The position numbers were made by a program, and so were the translations under genes. Below are positions 25,547 to 34,084 of a stretch of DNA of 45,514 nucleotides, in pieces; position 1 is the first letter of the stretch; every line of letters begins with the position of its first letter. The notes beneath the pieces are model-generated. The model was not told the origin of the DNA and did not search any database. It saw nothing but the letters and a program-made list of their open reading frames with translations. Origin of the DNA: Gracilibacter sp. BRH_c7a (lineage in GTDB: Bacteria; Bacillota; Desulfitobacteriia; Desulfitobacteriales; Syntrophobotulaceae); contig LOEZ01000097.1 of NCBI GenBank assembly GCA_001516055.1, positions 1-45,514 of the forward strand, given 5' to 3'.

Positions 25547-26809
25547 ATGTCGCACGAAGAACTGCTTAAAGGATTAAGGAAAACAGTTGAACAAGTTCTC
25601 AAAGCTCCATATTATAAGAAGAAGTTGGCAGATGTAGGTATTGATTATCCGCAAGATATTAGAAGCCTTGACGATTTCTGGAAGATCCCGTTAACCGAGA
25701 AGGAAGACTTACGTCAGAATTATCCTTTTGGCTTATTTGCAGAACCGATGGAGAGGATTGTAAGAGTTCATGCCTCTTCAGGGACAACAGGCAAGCCAAC
25801 AGTTGTTGGTTATACCCGAGATGATATTCAGTTATGGGCTAAAATAGTTGCTAATGGTCTCAGAAGAATAGGAGTAACCTCCAACGATGTTGTTCAAGTT
25901 GCTTATGGATATGGGCTTTTTACTGGAGGAATGGGACTACATTATGGTTGTGAGGAACTTGGTGCTCTGGCGATTCCAATTTCCGGTGGAAATACACAAA
26001 GACAGTTAATGATTATGCGTGACTTCGGTAGTACGGTTTTATGTTGTACTCCATCCTATGCTCTTTACTTGGCAGAAAGTTTGGAGGAGGCAGGAATCTC
26101 TAGAGATGAACTCAAGCTCAGGGTAGGTATTTTCGGAGCTGAACCATGGACGGACCAGATGAGGGAAGAAATTGAGTCTAGATTAGGGATAAGAGCAGTC
26201 GATATCTATGGTCTTAGTGAGATTATGGGACCAGGAGTATCCATGGAATGTCTTAAAGGTGAAGGCTTGCATATTGACGAACATTTTTACCCTGAAATTC
26301 TAGATAAGGAAGGTAATCCAGTTCCAGAAGGAACAGTGGGAGAGCTTGTTTTAACCAGTCTGGATAAGAAAGGGTTCCCCGTTCTGCGTTATAGAACGAA
26401 AGATCTGACAAGCATTTCTTATGGTCAATGCGTATGTGGACATCATGGTTGGACAATGAAAAGAGTTTCGGCACGGGTAGATGATATGCTTATCATACGC
26501 GGTGTCAACGTATTCCCCAGTCAGGTCGAGGAAGCTATTCTCTCTGTTGGCGGGATAGAGCCTCACTATCTTATTATAGTTGATAGGGAAGGAACTCTTG
26601 ATACATTGGAAGTTCTTGTAGAAGTAAACACAGATAGTTTTACTGATGAAATCCGCCAATTGGAGCAACTTCAGGAAAGTTTAGAAGTGAAAATAGAAGA
26701 TATCCTAGGCCTTAGCGTTAAAGTCCGGTTGGTAGAACCTAAAAGCATAACCCGTAGTGAAGGCAAGGCTAAAAGAGTTATAGATAAGAGGCAAGAAAAA
26801 TTACTATAA
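25547..26809 (+). CDS. paaK: Phenylacetate-CoA ligase family enzyme
   Basis: 420 residues, ANL-superfamily AMP-forming ligase expected to activate phenylacetate or another aryl acid with CoA. Seen are the ATP-binding HASSGTTGKPTVVGYTRDD, YGYGLFTGG, DIYGLSEIMGPG, the hinge YRTKDLT, and a C-terminal AMP-binding domain with IIRGVNVFPSQVEEAIL ending in a lysine-bearing ITRSEGKAKRV. AGGAGG lies 12 nt before the ATG. No ring-cleavage or paa epoxidase genes are near, and no indolepyruvate ferredoxin oxidoreductase follows. An ACT-domain protein downstream is the only partner. The exact substrate is not set by sequence. Confidence 0.92.
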   Translation: MSHEELLKGLRKTVEQVLKAPYYKKKLADVGIDYPQDIRSLDDFWKIPLTEKEDLRQNYPFGLFAEPMERIVRVHASSGTTGKPTVVGYTRDDIQLWAKIVANGLRRIGVTSNDVVQVAYGYGLFTGGMGLHYGCEELGALAIPISGGNTQRQLMIMRDFGSTVLCCTPSYALYLAESLEEAGISRDELKLRVGIFGAEPWTDQMREEIESRLGIRAVDIYGLSEIMGPGVSMECLKGEGLHIDEHFYPEILDKEGNPVPEGTVGELVLTSLDKKGFPVLRYRTKDLTSISYGQCVCGHHGWTMKRVSARVDDMLIIRGVNVFPSQVEEAILSVGGIEPHYLIIVDREGTLDTLEVLVEVNTDSFTDEIRQLEQLQESLEVKIEDILGLSVKVRLVEPKSITRSEGKAKRVIDKRQEKLL

Positions 26810-26910
26810 ACTAAAACATTGCAGGAAAAAGTATCTGAGATAGAGTATATGTTGTTTAGAAGAATTATTAGGCTTTTCAGAAATGAAGAATATTAAAGGA
26901 GGAATTGATA

Positions 26911-27303
26911 ATGCTACAGTTGTCTATTTTCCTGGAAAATGCCAAGGGTCGTTTAGCGCAAGTATTAAACATTCTTGCTGAGCTTGGCGTAAACATCAGA
27001 GCTCTTTCCCTGGCTGATACGAAAGATTATGGTGTACTTAGAATTATAGTTGAAGATGCTGAGAAAGTAGCATCTGAATTAAAAGAACGTAATTGCGTAG
27101 TTAAACTAACTCCCGTTTGGGTTCTCAAAGTGGCAGATGCTACAGGCGGGCTGGCTGATGTATTGAACAAGCTGGTTGACCAAGGGGTAATAGTTGAATA
27201 TATGTATGCCTTTGTGGAAAAAGCGAACGAACAGGCTCAGGTTGTATTGAGAGTTAGAGATGAAGAGATCATGAAAATAGCAATGGAGAAGCTAGGATTA
27301 TAA
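26911..27303 (+). CDS. Tandem ACT-domain protein
   Basis: 130 residues made of two ACT domains (about 1-66 and 70-130), e.g. QLSIFLENAKGRLAQVLNIL and WVLKVADATGGLADVLNKL. There is no attached enzyme or DNA-binding domain. ACT domains bind amino acids; such stand-alone proteins often sit next to paaK or indolepyruvate oxidoreductase genes in anaerobes, so a role in sensing an aromatic amino acid for aryl-acid metabolism is plausible (inference). I chose ATG 26911 after AAAGGAGG rather than the TTG at 26905. It lies 101 nt after paaK. Confidence 0.88.
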   Translation: MLQLSIFLENAKGRLAQVLNILAELGVNIRALSLADTKDYGVLRIIVEDAEKVASELKERNCVVKLTPVWVLKVADATGGLADVLNKLVDQGVIVEYMYAFVEKANEQAQVVLRVRDEEIMKIAMEKLGL

Positions 27304-27455
27304 TAAATGTTCTGACAATCTTTTTTACGTATTAAAAAAAATATAAAATATTTAACTTAGATTTTTTAGTAGAAAATATAAGAAGAACGATTGGATTCTA
27401 TATAAGTCTTACTAATAAATAGGTCAATAGTACTATAAAAAATCAAAGAAATTAT

Positions 27456-27484
27456 TTGACATATCCCATTTTTGTTTATAACAT
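27456..27484 (+). promoter_or_regulatory. SigA promoter for the histidine kinase, in a 313-nt AT-rich gap
   Basis: TTGACA (27456-27461) and TAACAT (27479-27484) with a 17-nt spacer, about 130 nt before the kinase start. The rest of the gap 27304-27616 is very AT-rich and shows no ORF, hairpin terminator or repeat that I can support. Confidence 0.65.
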
Positions 27485-27616
27485 AAATAATACCTATTCT
27501 TATATTTTCCATATTATACTAATTAACAATCAATTACATTAATTAGCAAAGAAAGAAGAATATAAACTAAATAACCACATAGTATTAGAGAAAAAAGAGA
27601 AATGGGGTAAAGAGGT

Positions 27617-28717
27617 TTGTTTAGTCATTCTTTGCCAACGGATACACGTTCAAGAACGGGAACTTTGACTGATATTGTAGGACTTGGTTATTTTTACTTG
27701 CGTGATGATGGAAGTTGTGACTGTGTTAATAATTGTGCTCTTGAGTTTCTCCGCAACTTAATGAAAAGCAGCTGTGATTTAGTACAGGATGGTGAGGGAG
27801 GAATAATAAATCTTAAGGAATATATTATTCCCGAAGAGAAACAATTATTTGACCAACATTTAAAGAGCTGTTCGCAGGCGGAAGAAGACATAGTTACAAG
27901 TCTTGGTATCCAACTGCCTGATGGTAATAAACAACAAATACAATTAAACTCTTTACCAGGTTGTATTCGGGAGTATTATGGACAAAGAGGTTATTTGACC
28001 GTAATACTTAACCTTAAAGATTTTCAGGGGCTTAGTGATGTTTTTCAACGACTTGAAGAATTAAATCTAGTTGGGAAAATAGCTGGGAGCGTAGCGCATG
28101 AGGTTCGTAATCCTCTTACAGTGGTCAGAGGCCATCTTCAGTTATTAAGTTGGGATAAGACCTTAAAAAAACACAATGAAAAGCTGGAGACTATGATTCT
28201 CGAGATAGATCGGGCTGTGGAGATTCTTACTGAACTTTTATATATGAGCAAGCCTACTCAGTCCAAGCTAGAACGTAATAATATTAACACGGTTTTAAAT
28301 AGTCTCTTTCAACTATTAAATGCTGAGGCTTTGGTCAACTTACATGAAGTTGTCTACGAGTTGAGTCCTGTTCCAGATGTAATGCTAGATAAGAAAAGAT
28401 TTCGGCAAGTAGTATTAAATCTTGTGAATAATGGTTTTCAAGCTATGGAAAACCACAGTTCCATAATAATCCGTACATATTCTAAGGATAGTAAAGTTTA
28501 TTTCTCAGTCAAGGACCATGGCAACGGTATTCCACCTGAAGTATTGAAGAGAATGGGAACCCCGTTCTTAACGACGAAAACCAATGGCACGGGGTTAGGA
28601 CTGGCTTCTTGTTATAATATAGTTGCGCAACATGGGGCAAGTATGGAAATTGACACGGGCCCCGAAGGCACAACATTTACGATTGCTTTTGATGAAGTGA
28701 TTGAAGCGGAAAAGTGA
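27617..28717 (+). CDS. Soluble sensor histidine kinase (orphan)
   Basis: 366 residues without membrane helices. Residues 1-140 are a PAS-like sensor region containing seven cysteines (Cys34, 36, 40, 53, 85, 116 among them). The HisKA H-box is AGSVAHEVRNPLTVVRGH, with phosphoacceptor His161. The HATPase domain shows NLVNNGFQAM, DHGNGIPPEVLKRMGTPF and GTGLGLA. The overall type resembles sporulation or NtrB-like kinases, where an orphan kinase feeds a phosphorelay (inference). No response regulator is adjacent. The TTG start has only a weak AAAGAGG very close before it, so the true start may differ. Confidence 0.88.
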   Translation: MFSHSLPTDTRSRTGTLTDIVGLGYFYLRDDGSCDCVNNCALEFLRNLMKSSCDLVQDGEGGIINLKEYIIPEEKQLFDQHLKSCSQAEEDIVTSLGIQLPDGNKQQIQLNSLPGCIREYYGQRGYLTVILNLKDFQGLSDVFQRLEELNLVGKIAGSVAHEVRNPLTVVRGHLQLLSWDKTLKKHNEKLETMILEIDRAVEILTELLYMSKPTQSKLERNNINTVLNSLFQLLNAEALVNLHEVVYELSPVPDVMLDKKRFRQVVLNLVNNGFQAMENHSSIIIRTYSKDSKVYFSVKDHGNGIPPEVLKRMGTPFLTTKTNGTGLGLASCYNIVAQHGASMEIDTGPEGTTFTIAFDEVIEAEK

Positions 28718-28728
28718 ATTACACTAGT

Positions 28729-28762
28729 AAGATGACAGTTGATTAAACTGTCATCTTTTTTT
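28729..28762 (+). terminator. Intrinsic terminator after the histidine kinase
   Basis: AAGATGACAGTT (28729-28740) pairs with AACTGTCATCTT (28746-28757) around a 5-nt loop, followed by a run of T to 28762. Confidence 0.9.
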
Positions 28763-28869
28763 CTTTGTCGTCTTTTTGTGACCGATAAGGAGGGACATAA
28801 ATATAATAAATCTAGAATCAGTTCAGATAGAGGGCATTTCTGTCCCTTACTGCATAAGGAGGAATATGG

Positions 28870-29418
28870 TTGTTCAGTTACCAAAAGCGATTATTGTTTC
28901 CTGTATATATAGAATACCCTGATAAAGAACTTGCCCACTTACTCCAGAAACATTACGCTGGGGAGGACAGTGAATTTGTTCAATTTACTCAACTTATGTC
29001 CCAACATCTCCATATCAATACCCCTCACATAAGAGATCTCTTAGGGATGATTGCTGCTGAAGAACTAGGTCATCTGGAGTTGATTGGAGCAGCGATTAAA
29101 AAACTAGGAGGGCAAGCACCTTTAGTCAAGAATTACTTTCCAAGACAAAGTCTAGAAATTGCCTCCGCAGTTGATATCTCGAGTATAATGAAAGATAACG
29201 AAAAAGCAGAGGAAAAAGCTATAAAACTTTATACAAAGCATATAGCTAAGACCAATGATACTCATATCAAACGACTGCTCCAATTTTTAATTAACCGTGA
29301 AGAAGTGCATCAAAAAATATTCAATAGAAGTGCCTTGCTGATCGATCAGGAAGCTGGCAGTGAACAGTTTTCCACCCTGATTCATGATTATAAGATGAGT
29401 TTAAGGGTTATAACGTAA
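28870..29418 (+). CDS. CotJC/manganese-catalase-like ferritin-fold protein
   Basis: 182 residues, the size of the spore-coat protein CotJC and shorter than full Mn catalases. Candidate dimetal ligands follow the family layout: Glu32 or Glu35 in GEDSEF, Glu65 and His68 in AAEELGHLE, Glu115 in the third helix, and Glu144 with His147 in NREEVHQKI. A di-manganese peroxide-removing role is therefore possible. CotJC is normally encoded with cotJA and cotJB, which are absent here. The TTG start lies six nt after AAGGAGG. An ATG at 28866 is out of frame. Confidence 0.82.
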   Translation: MFSYQKRLLFPVYIEYPDKELAHLLQKHYAGEDSEFVQFTQLMSQHLHINTPHIRDLLGMIAAEELGHLELIGAAIKKLGGQAPLVKNYFPRQSLEIASAVDISSIMKDNEKAEEKAIKLYTKHIAKTNDTHIKRLLQFLINREEVHQKIFNRSALLIDQEAGSEQFSTLIHDYKMSLRVIT

Positions 29419-29507
29419 ACGCAACTTGGTAATAAAAAATATGTAACAAACAATGCTCTCCCTCAATAGACTATGGTGGGATAAAATCTGTCTTTGGAGG
29501 AGAAAAA

Positions 29508-30860
29508 ATGCGTTTATTAATTTCTAAAGTTAATTATCAAGAACTTGTGGAAGGAGTTGATACGCCGGTAAGTTTAAGAAACGGCAAAAAGGTAACAGGA
29601 ATTAATTTTGATAATGCAGCTACCACTCCCCCCTTAAAAGCGGTGATTAAGGAGATAACTGATTTTGCACCGCTATACTCCTCTATCCACAGGGGGGCAG
29701 GCTATAAGTCGAAAATATCTTCAGAGAAATATGAGGATGCCAGGGAAAAAGTCTTGCAGTTCGTGGGAGCCGATAATAAACAAGATGTTGTAATCTTTGT
29801 CAAGAATGCGACTGAGGCTATAAACAAGGTTGCTTATAGATTAAGCCAAGAAAACCAACCATACATAAAAGGCCAAGTAAACGAAAAAAATGTGATACTT
29901 TCAACGAGCATGGAACATCATTCCAACGATCTTCCTTGGAGAGGAAAGTATGAAGTTGATTACATAGACATCGATGAATGCGGAAGACTAATTTTTGATG
30001 ACCTGATTGCTAAGTTAGAAAAATATAAAGGAAGAGTCAAACTGGTTGCAGTAACAGGTGCTTCTAATGTCACAGGTTATATCAACCCTGTTCATAGAAT
30101 TGCTGAATGGACACATAAATACGGAGCCAAGATATTGGTTGATGGATCTCAACTTATTCCTCATGTACCTTTTTCCATGAAACCATCTGGATCGAGTAAG
30201 CATATTGACTTTTTAGTCTTTTCTGCTCATAAAATGTATGCACCATTCGGAGTAGGAGTACTAATTGGTCCTAAGGAAGTCTTTGAACAAGGAAGCCCAG
30301 ATTATGCCGGTGGTGGTACTGTTCGGGCAGTTACTCCTGACTTGGTTATCTGGAACGACCCTCCCTCTAAAGATGAGGCAGGTACTCCTAACCTTATGGG
30401 AGTGATCGCCTTATCTGCCTCAATCAGGTCTTTAAACTCCATAGGTATGAAGAATATCGACAAACATGAGAGAGCATTAACGCACCAATTGATTCAAGGA
30501 TTAAAAACGATTGATTGTATAGAAGTGTATTGTGCTGACGAAGAAAATTTAGAACGGGTAGGAATAGTACCTTTTAATATGAAAGGAATTTATCATGAAA
30601 GACTTGCGGAGATTTTAGCAGGAGAAGCAGGAATTGCAGTAAGGAGTGGATGTTTTTGTGCTCATCCTTATGTCGTAAGATTAATGAAAGTAACTCCAGC
30701 TAAAATCAATAGTGTGCTTGATAATCCTCAGGAACCTAAACCAGGGATGGTACGGATTAGTTTTGGTATGTATAACAATCACCAGGAAGTTGACAGACTT
30801 CTAGAAGTATTACAAGAAATTGCTAAGGATAGAAGACGATACACGAAGAATTATAGCTAA
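29508..30860 (+). CDS. Cysteine desulfurase-like class V aminotransferase
   Basis: 450 residues, PLP enzyme of the SufS/CsdA-like group. The N-terminal INFDNAATTPP, STSMEHHSNDLPW, the aspartate motif ILVDGSQLIPH, the PLP lysine Lys242 in FSAHKMYAPFG, and the cysteine loop RSGCFCAHPYV (Cys382, Cys384) are visible. The RSGCFCAHPY loop differs from the RSGHHCA of classic SufS, so the sulfur acceptor may differ. No sufBCD, iscU or tRNA-thiolation gene is adjacent. A DsrE-family protein follows 70 nt downstream. ATG 29508 has GGAGGAG before it. Confidence 0.85.
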   Translation: MRLLISKVNYQELVEGVDTPVSLRNGKKVTGINFDNAATTPPLKAVIKEITDFAPLYSSIHRGAGYKSKISSEKYEDAREKVLQFVGADNKQDVVIFVKNATEAINKVAYRLSQENQPYIKGQVNEKNVILSTSMEHHSNDLPWRGKYEVDYIDIDECGRLIFDDLIAKLEKYKGRVKLVAVTGASNVTGYINPVHRIAEWTHKYGAKILVDGSQLIPHVPFSMKPSGSSKHIDFLVFSAHKMYAPFGVGVLIGPKEVFEQGSPDYAGGGTVRAVTPDLVIWNDPPSKDEAGTPNLMGVIALSASIRSLNSIGMKNIDKHERALTHQLIQGLKTIDCIEVYCADEENLERVGIVPFNMKGIYHERLAEILAGEAGIAVRSGCFCAHPYVVRLMKVTPAKINSVLDNPQEPKPGMVRISFGMYNNHQEVDRLLEVLQEIAKDRRRYTKNYS

Positions 30861-30870
30861 AAAAGAATAA

Positions 30871-30921
30871 ACCACCATAAGATAACCGAAAATATAATTA
30901 AATAATATTCGGTAGGGTGGT
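30871..30921 (+). promoter_or_regulatory. Two-tier hairpin that covers the ribosome binding site of the DsrE-family gene
   Basis: ACCGAA (30885-30890) pairs with TTCGGT (30908-30913), with an ATAT/ATAT inner stem. The outer ACCACC (30871-30876) can pair with GGTGGT (30916-30921), which is the only Shine-Dalgarno-like sequence before the TTG at 30931. Folding would block translation, or the structure may act as a processing site. No U-tract follows. Confidence 0.5.
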
Positions 30922-30930
30922 GTTAGAATA

Positions 30931-31410
30931 TTGGATGATAAAAAACTCAGTATTATACTTTTCAGTGGAGAGTATGATAAAGCTATGGCTGCTTTAATTC
31001 TAGCTAATTCAGCTAGAGAGATGAACATTACTGTCAATATTTTCTTTGCTTTTTGGGGTCTTAGCCTTATAAGAGACCCTGCAAGAATGTCGATGGATGA
31101 TAAAAGTGCTTTCGAAAAAATGTTCGGCCTTGTCGCTCCTAAAGGCCCGGAAGATTTACCACTTTCCAAGATGAACTTTGCGGGACTGGGCAAGGTCATG
31201 CTGAAGGAAATGATGGAGGATCATGATACCCCTGATTTAACAGCTTTTCTAAAAGGAGCTCAGAAAAAAGGGGTAAACTTCTATGCCTGCAAGCTTTCTG
31301 TTGAGGTAATGGGGTATAAGCTTGAGGAGTTTTTACCCGATGTTAAAGAGCAAACTGCAAATGAATATTTAGCTGATGCTCTCGAAGCAGATATTCAGTT
31401 ATTTATTTAA
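30931..31410 (+). CDS. DsrE/DsrF-like family protein
   Basis: 159 residues of the DsrE2-like group (peroxiredoxin-family/sulfur-relay fold). The N-terminus reads KKLSIILFSGEYDKAMAALI, followed by VNIFFAFWGL. A single cysteine, Cys120 in FYACKLSVEVMG, is at the position used for persulfide carriage in sulfur-relay relatives. It follows the cysteine-desulfurase-like gene, so the pair may form a sulfur donor and carrier (inference). The TTG start is the only good start near the conserved N-terminus. The stop overlaps the convergent gene on the other strand by 8 nt. Confidence 0.85.
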   Translation: MDDKKLSIILFSGEYDKAMAALILANSAREMNITVNIFFAFWGLSLIRDPARMSMDDKSAFEKMFGLVAPKGPEDLPLSKMNFAGLGKVMLKEMMEDHDTPDLTAFLKGAQKKGVNFYACKLSVEVMGYKLEEFLPDVKEQTANEYLADALEADIQLFI

Positions 31411-31714
31411 GCTTTGGAATCTTGTATTCCTTTTCTTGGTCATCAGCATCGATTACAGTGGTAAAATCTTGTTCTTCGTTAGGGTTGATATTTGGGTTGA
31501 TTTTTTGGTTATTCGGAGGTTTTCCGTTATACATGGTATAACTGTAAAAGGTCATAGACTTTCCAGGATTTTTATTGAACAGCTTCATATAAATTAATCT
31601 GCCAAAGATTATTACACCTAGTATAACTAGAAAAACCCAAAAAAACATTATAGCTATAAATATCATACCTGCTGACAATATTGTCAATAGAATATACCTA
31701 ATTGCATTAGACAA
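31403..31714 (-). CDS. Small membrane protein of unknown function
   Basis: 103 residues. I do not recognise the family. The first 45 residues form two close hydrophobic stretches (YILLTILSAGMIFIAIMFF and WVFLVILGVIIFGRLIY). The remainder is a polar, Asn/Pro-rich tail (PPNNQKINPNINPNEEQ) likely facing the cytoplasm. The TTG start has AGAGGTGAT upstream and lies 4 nt after the stop of the preceding membrane gene, so the two are an operon. It is convergent with the DsrE-family gene. Confidence 0.65.
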   Translation of the reverse strand: MSNAIRYILLTILSAGMIFIAIMFFWVFLVILGVIIFGRLIYMKLFNKNPGKSMTFYSYTMYNGKPPNNQKINPNINPNEEQDFTTVIDADDQEKEYKIPKLK

Positions 31715-31718
31715 ATCA

Positions 31719-32327
31719 TCACCTCTTACGGTTTGAAACTAATTTTTTGTTTTCCTTAAGTTGCCCTGCTTTTTTGGGTGACAACTCTTTATGCATTTTG
31801 TACATACCACTTGCTACAAGTAAGAGAGCAACAAGATACGTAAGATAAGCTAAAACGAATAAAGCTTGCATAGTGGGACTTACATCTGTAAACGGGAAGA
31901 GAGATACTACGCTGAGTATAAGGAAAACAGCAGCAACTCCAAGGAAAACATAAAGTCTTTGGCGGATAGTAGTTTCCAGATAGTCGTCAATATCTTCAGC
32001 GACTACAATTGTTCCTCGACATAAGTTATAAACCAAATACATGTTTAAGGCAAAAACGATAGTTTTTAAAGTATCTAGAGTCGACACCAAAGAAATGAGA
32101 AGATCTTGATGATATTGGAAATTATAGAAGTTTACCAAAGATAATAATATCAACGGTAGAGTTATCTTACTCGCTATTGCAAAATACTTATTCTGGGCTG
32201 CAAGTGCGTTAAGACCTTTATAAATGAGAATGTAACCAATAAAATCAGGAAGGATATCGAAACCTTTAATCACAATGTTATATTGTAAAAGTAAACCCCA
32301 GAAAAAGAGATAAAAGCCAGAATGCAT
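31719..32327 (-). CDS. Polytopic membrane protein of unknown function
   Basis: 202 residues with about six predicted helices. The first is HSGFYLFFWGLLLQYNIVI, followed by a short loop GFDILPDFIGYILIYKGL that recurs in small uncharacterised clostridial membrane proteins. It has a charged C-terminus (KKAGQLKENKK). I start it at ATG 32327, seven nt after GAGAGGAG; the in-frame ATG at 32351 has no site. The next gene begins within four nt. No enzymatic motif is visible. Confidence 0.7.
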   Translation of the reverse strand: MHSGFYLFFWGLLLQYNIVIKGFDILPDFIGYILIYKGLNALAAQNKYFAIASKITLPLILLSLVNFYNFQYHQDLLISLVSTLDTLKTIVFALNMYLVYNLCRGTIVVAEDIDDYLETTIRQRLYVFLGVAAVFLILSVVSLFPFTDVSPTMQALFVLAYLTYLVALLLVASGMYKMHKELSPKKAGQLKENKKLVSNRKR

Positions 32328-32552
32328 TCGTAGTCTCCTCTCGCTTTTCATTTATTAATAGTTACTCGTCTAATTAGGATGGTATACTTACTAATTCAAT
32401 TATAATGTTTATTATTATAAATATTATATCTATTTTCAAGGACTTTGTAAAAATATTTGTTAGTTCGCATAAAAATATAGTACAAAGTAACTAAACAGTT
32501 AGTAGGTTGAGGAAAATTATGATAGAATAAGCAAAGAAAGGGGGAATTGGAT

Positions 32553-33038
32553 TTGTTTATCGGAATTTATGTTTCCCTAATAATTGTTGGGGTCCTGCTT
32601 GTAGCTGTGGAAGTATTTCTAATCCCTGGTTTCGGATTTGCAGGATTAGCAGGTTTAATCTTAATGTTAAGCGGAGTATACCTAGCTGCTGATACTTTCG
32701 CTCAAGGTGCCCTGTACTTAATCATTACTTTCCTGGCCACAGGACTTCTTATTTACGTCGGAGTTAAAACAGGCCGGGTTAAGCGTCTCTGGGGGAAGAT
32801 TTTTTTGGGAGAAAAACAAAACGTAAATGCCGGCTTTGTTGCTCCCAAAGCAGATTACATTAAGTTCCTAGGTAAGACAGGTTCCGCCCTCACCCTTATG
32901 AGACCTGCCGGGTCTGCGATTATAGATGGAGAACGGGTGGACGTGGTCTCTGAAGGCAGCTATATTGAAAAAGGTGCGAGCATTAAGGTTATAGCTGTTG
33001 AGGGAACAAGGATTATTGTGAGGAAAGAAGAAATCTAA
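32553..33038 (+). CDS. NfeD family membrane protein
   Basis: 161 residues, short NfeD form. The first 75 residues carry three hydrophobic segments (YVSLIIVGVLLVAVEVFLIPG, FGFAGLAGLILMLSGVYLA, LYLIITFLATGLLIYVGV). A C-terminal OB-fold follows, with GKTGSALTLMRPAGSAIIDG and VDVVSEGSYIEKG. NfeD proteins partner with SPFH/flotillin proteins, and floA is next (37 nt). Start choice: TTG 32553 is eight nt from AAAGGGGG, while TTG 32547 is only two nt from it. The 200-nt gap upstream (32352-32552) is AT-rich without clear features. Confidence 0.9.
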   Translation: MFIGIYVSLIIVGVLLVAVEVFLIPGFGFAGLAGLILMLSGVYLAADTFAQGALYLIITFLATGLLIYVGVKTGRVKRLWGKIFLGEKQNVNAGFVAPKADYIKFLGKTGSALTLMRPAGSAIIDGERVDVVSEGSYIEKGASIKVIAVEGTRIIVRKEEI

Positions 33039-33075
33039 ATTTTGGAGGTGAAGCCCGGAAAACGGGCGAACTGTT

Positions 33076-34074
33076 ATGACTACACTGATTACATCAGCGA
33101 TTTTTTTGGTTCTGGCTCTCATACTATTTATGGTGATATTTACTTTTATTCCTGTAGGGCTCTGGATATCTGCTCTAGCAGCCGGTGTCAATATTGGGAT
33201 ATTCACTCTAATCGGGATGAGATTACGTAGAGTTGCCCCTGTTAGAATTGTCAGTCCTATGATTAAAGCTCATAAAGCTGGACTAGGGCTTACAGTTACT
33301 CAACTTGAGGCCCATTACCTCGCCGGAGGAAATGTGGACAGGGTTGTCAATGCTTTAATCGCCGCTGAGAGAGCGGCAATTCCACTTAAATTTGAGAGAG
33401 CTGCTGCTATAGACCTGGCAGGTAGAGATGTTCTCCAAGCTGTTCAAATGTCTGTTAATCCTAAAGTGATAGAGACTCCTGTAGTTTCTGCTGTTGCTGC
33501 TAATGGAATTGAACTTAGAGTAAAAGCCAGAGTCACAGTTAGAGCAAATATCGACCGTTTGGTAGGTGGAGCCGGTGAAGAAACCATCATCGCTCGTGTA
33601 GGTGAAGGTATTGTAACTAGTATTGGTAGTTCAGATTCTCATAAAGCTGTCTTGGAGAATCCGGACGTTGTGTCTCAAACCGTTCTTAATAAGGGCCTTG
33701 ATGCAGGAACTGCTTTTGAGATTCTCTCTATCGATATAGCTGATGTTGATGTCGGCAAGAATATCGGTGCGGAATTACAGACTGACCAGGCTGAAGCTGA
33801 TAAGAGGATTGCCCAGGCTAAAGCGGAAGAGCGCAGAGCTATGGCTGTTGCTCGCGAGCAAGAGATGAAAGCTGCAGTCGTAGAAATGAGAGCAAAAGTG
33901 GTTGAAGCAGAAGCCGATGTACCGAAAGCGATGGCAGATGCCTTAAGACAAGGAAACCTTGGTGTTATGGATTACTATAACATGAAAAACATCATGGCCG
34001 ATACCCAGATGAGGGATAACATCGCGATCCAAGCCAAGGGTGACGAGCAGGAAGGTTTACCAACCAAAAAGTAG
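33076..34074 (+). CDS. floA: Flotillin-like protein FloA
   Basis: 332 residues, the usual FloA length. It has an N-terminal membrane segment ([21 protein letters not shown]) and a hairpin region. The SPFH core carries [41 protein letters not shown] and [22 protein letters not shown] Glu/Ala-rich coiled coil (about 225-290, [21 protein letters not shown]) is followed by [18 protein letters not shown]. FloA forms membrane microdomains and affects membrane fluidity and protein clustering. The operon order nfeD-floA matches B. subtilis yqeZ-floA. No residue is missing. Confidence 0.96.
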   Translation: MTTLITSAIFLVLALILFMVIFTFIPVGLWISALAAGVNIGIFTLIGMRLRRVAPVRIVSPMIKAHKAGLGLTVTQLEAHYLAGGNVDRVVNALIAAERAAIPLKFERAAAIDLAGRDVLQAVQMSVNPKVIETPVVSAVAANGIELRVKARVTVRANIDRLVGGAGEETIIARVGEGIVTSIGSSDSHKAVLENPDVVSQTVLNKGLDAGTAFEILSIDIADVDVGKNIGAELQTDQAEADKRIAQAKAEERRAMAVAREQEMKAAVVEMRAKVVEAEADVPKAMADALRQGNLGVMDYYNMKNIMADTQMRDNIAIQAKGDEQEGLPTKK

Positions 34075-34084
34075 GTGATTGGTA

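Noticed and set aside
27304-27455. CRISPR-like or repeat array in the AT-rich gap after the ACT gene
   Set aside because: No regular spacing or repeated unit of useful length is visible; it is simple AT-rich sequence.
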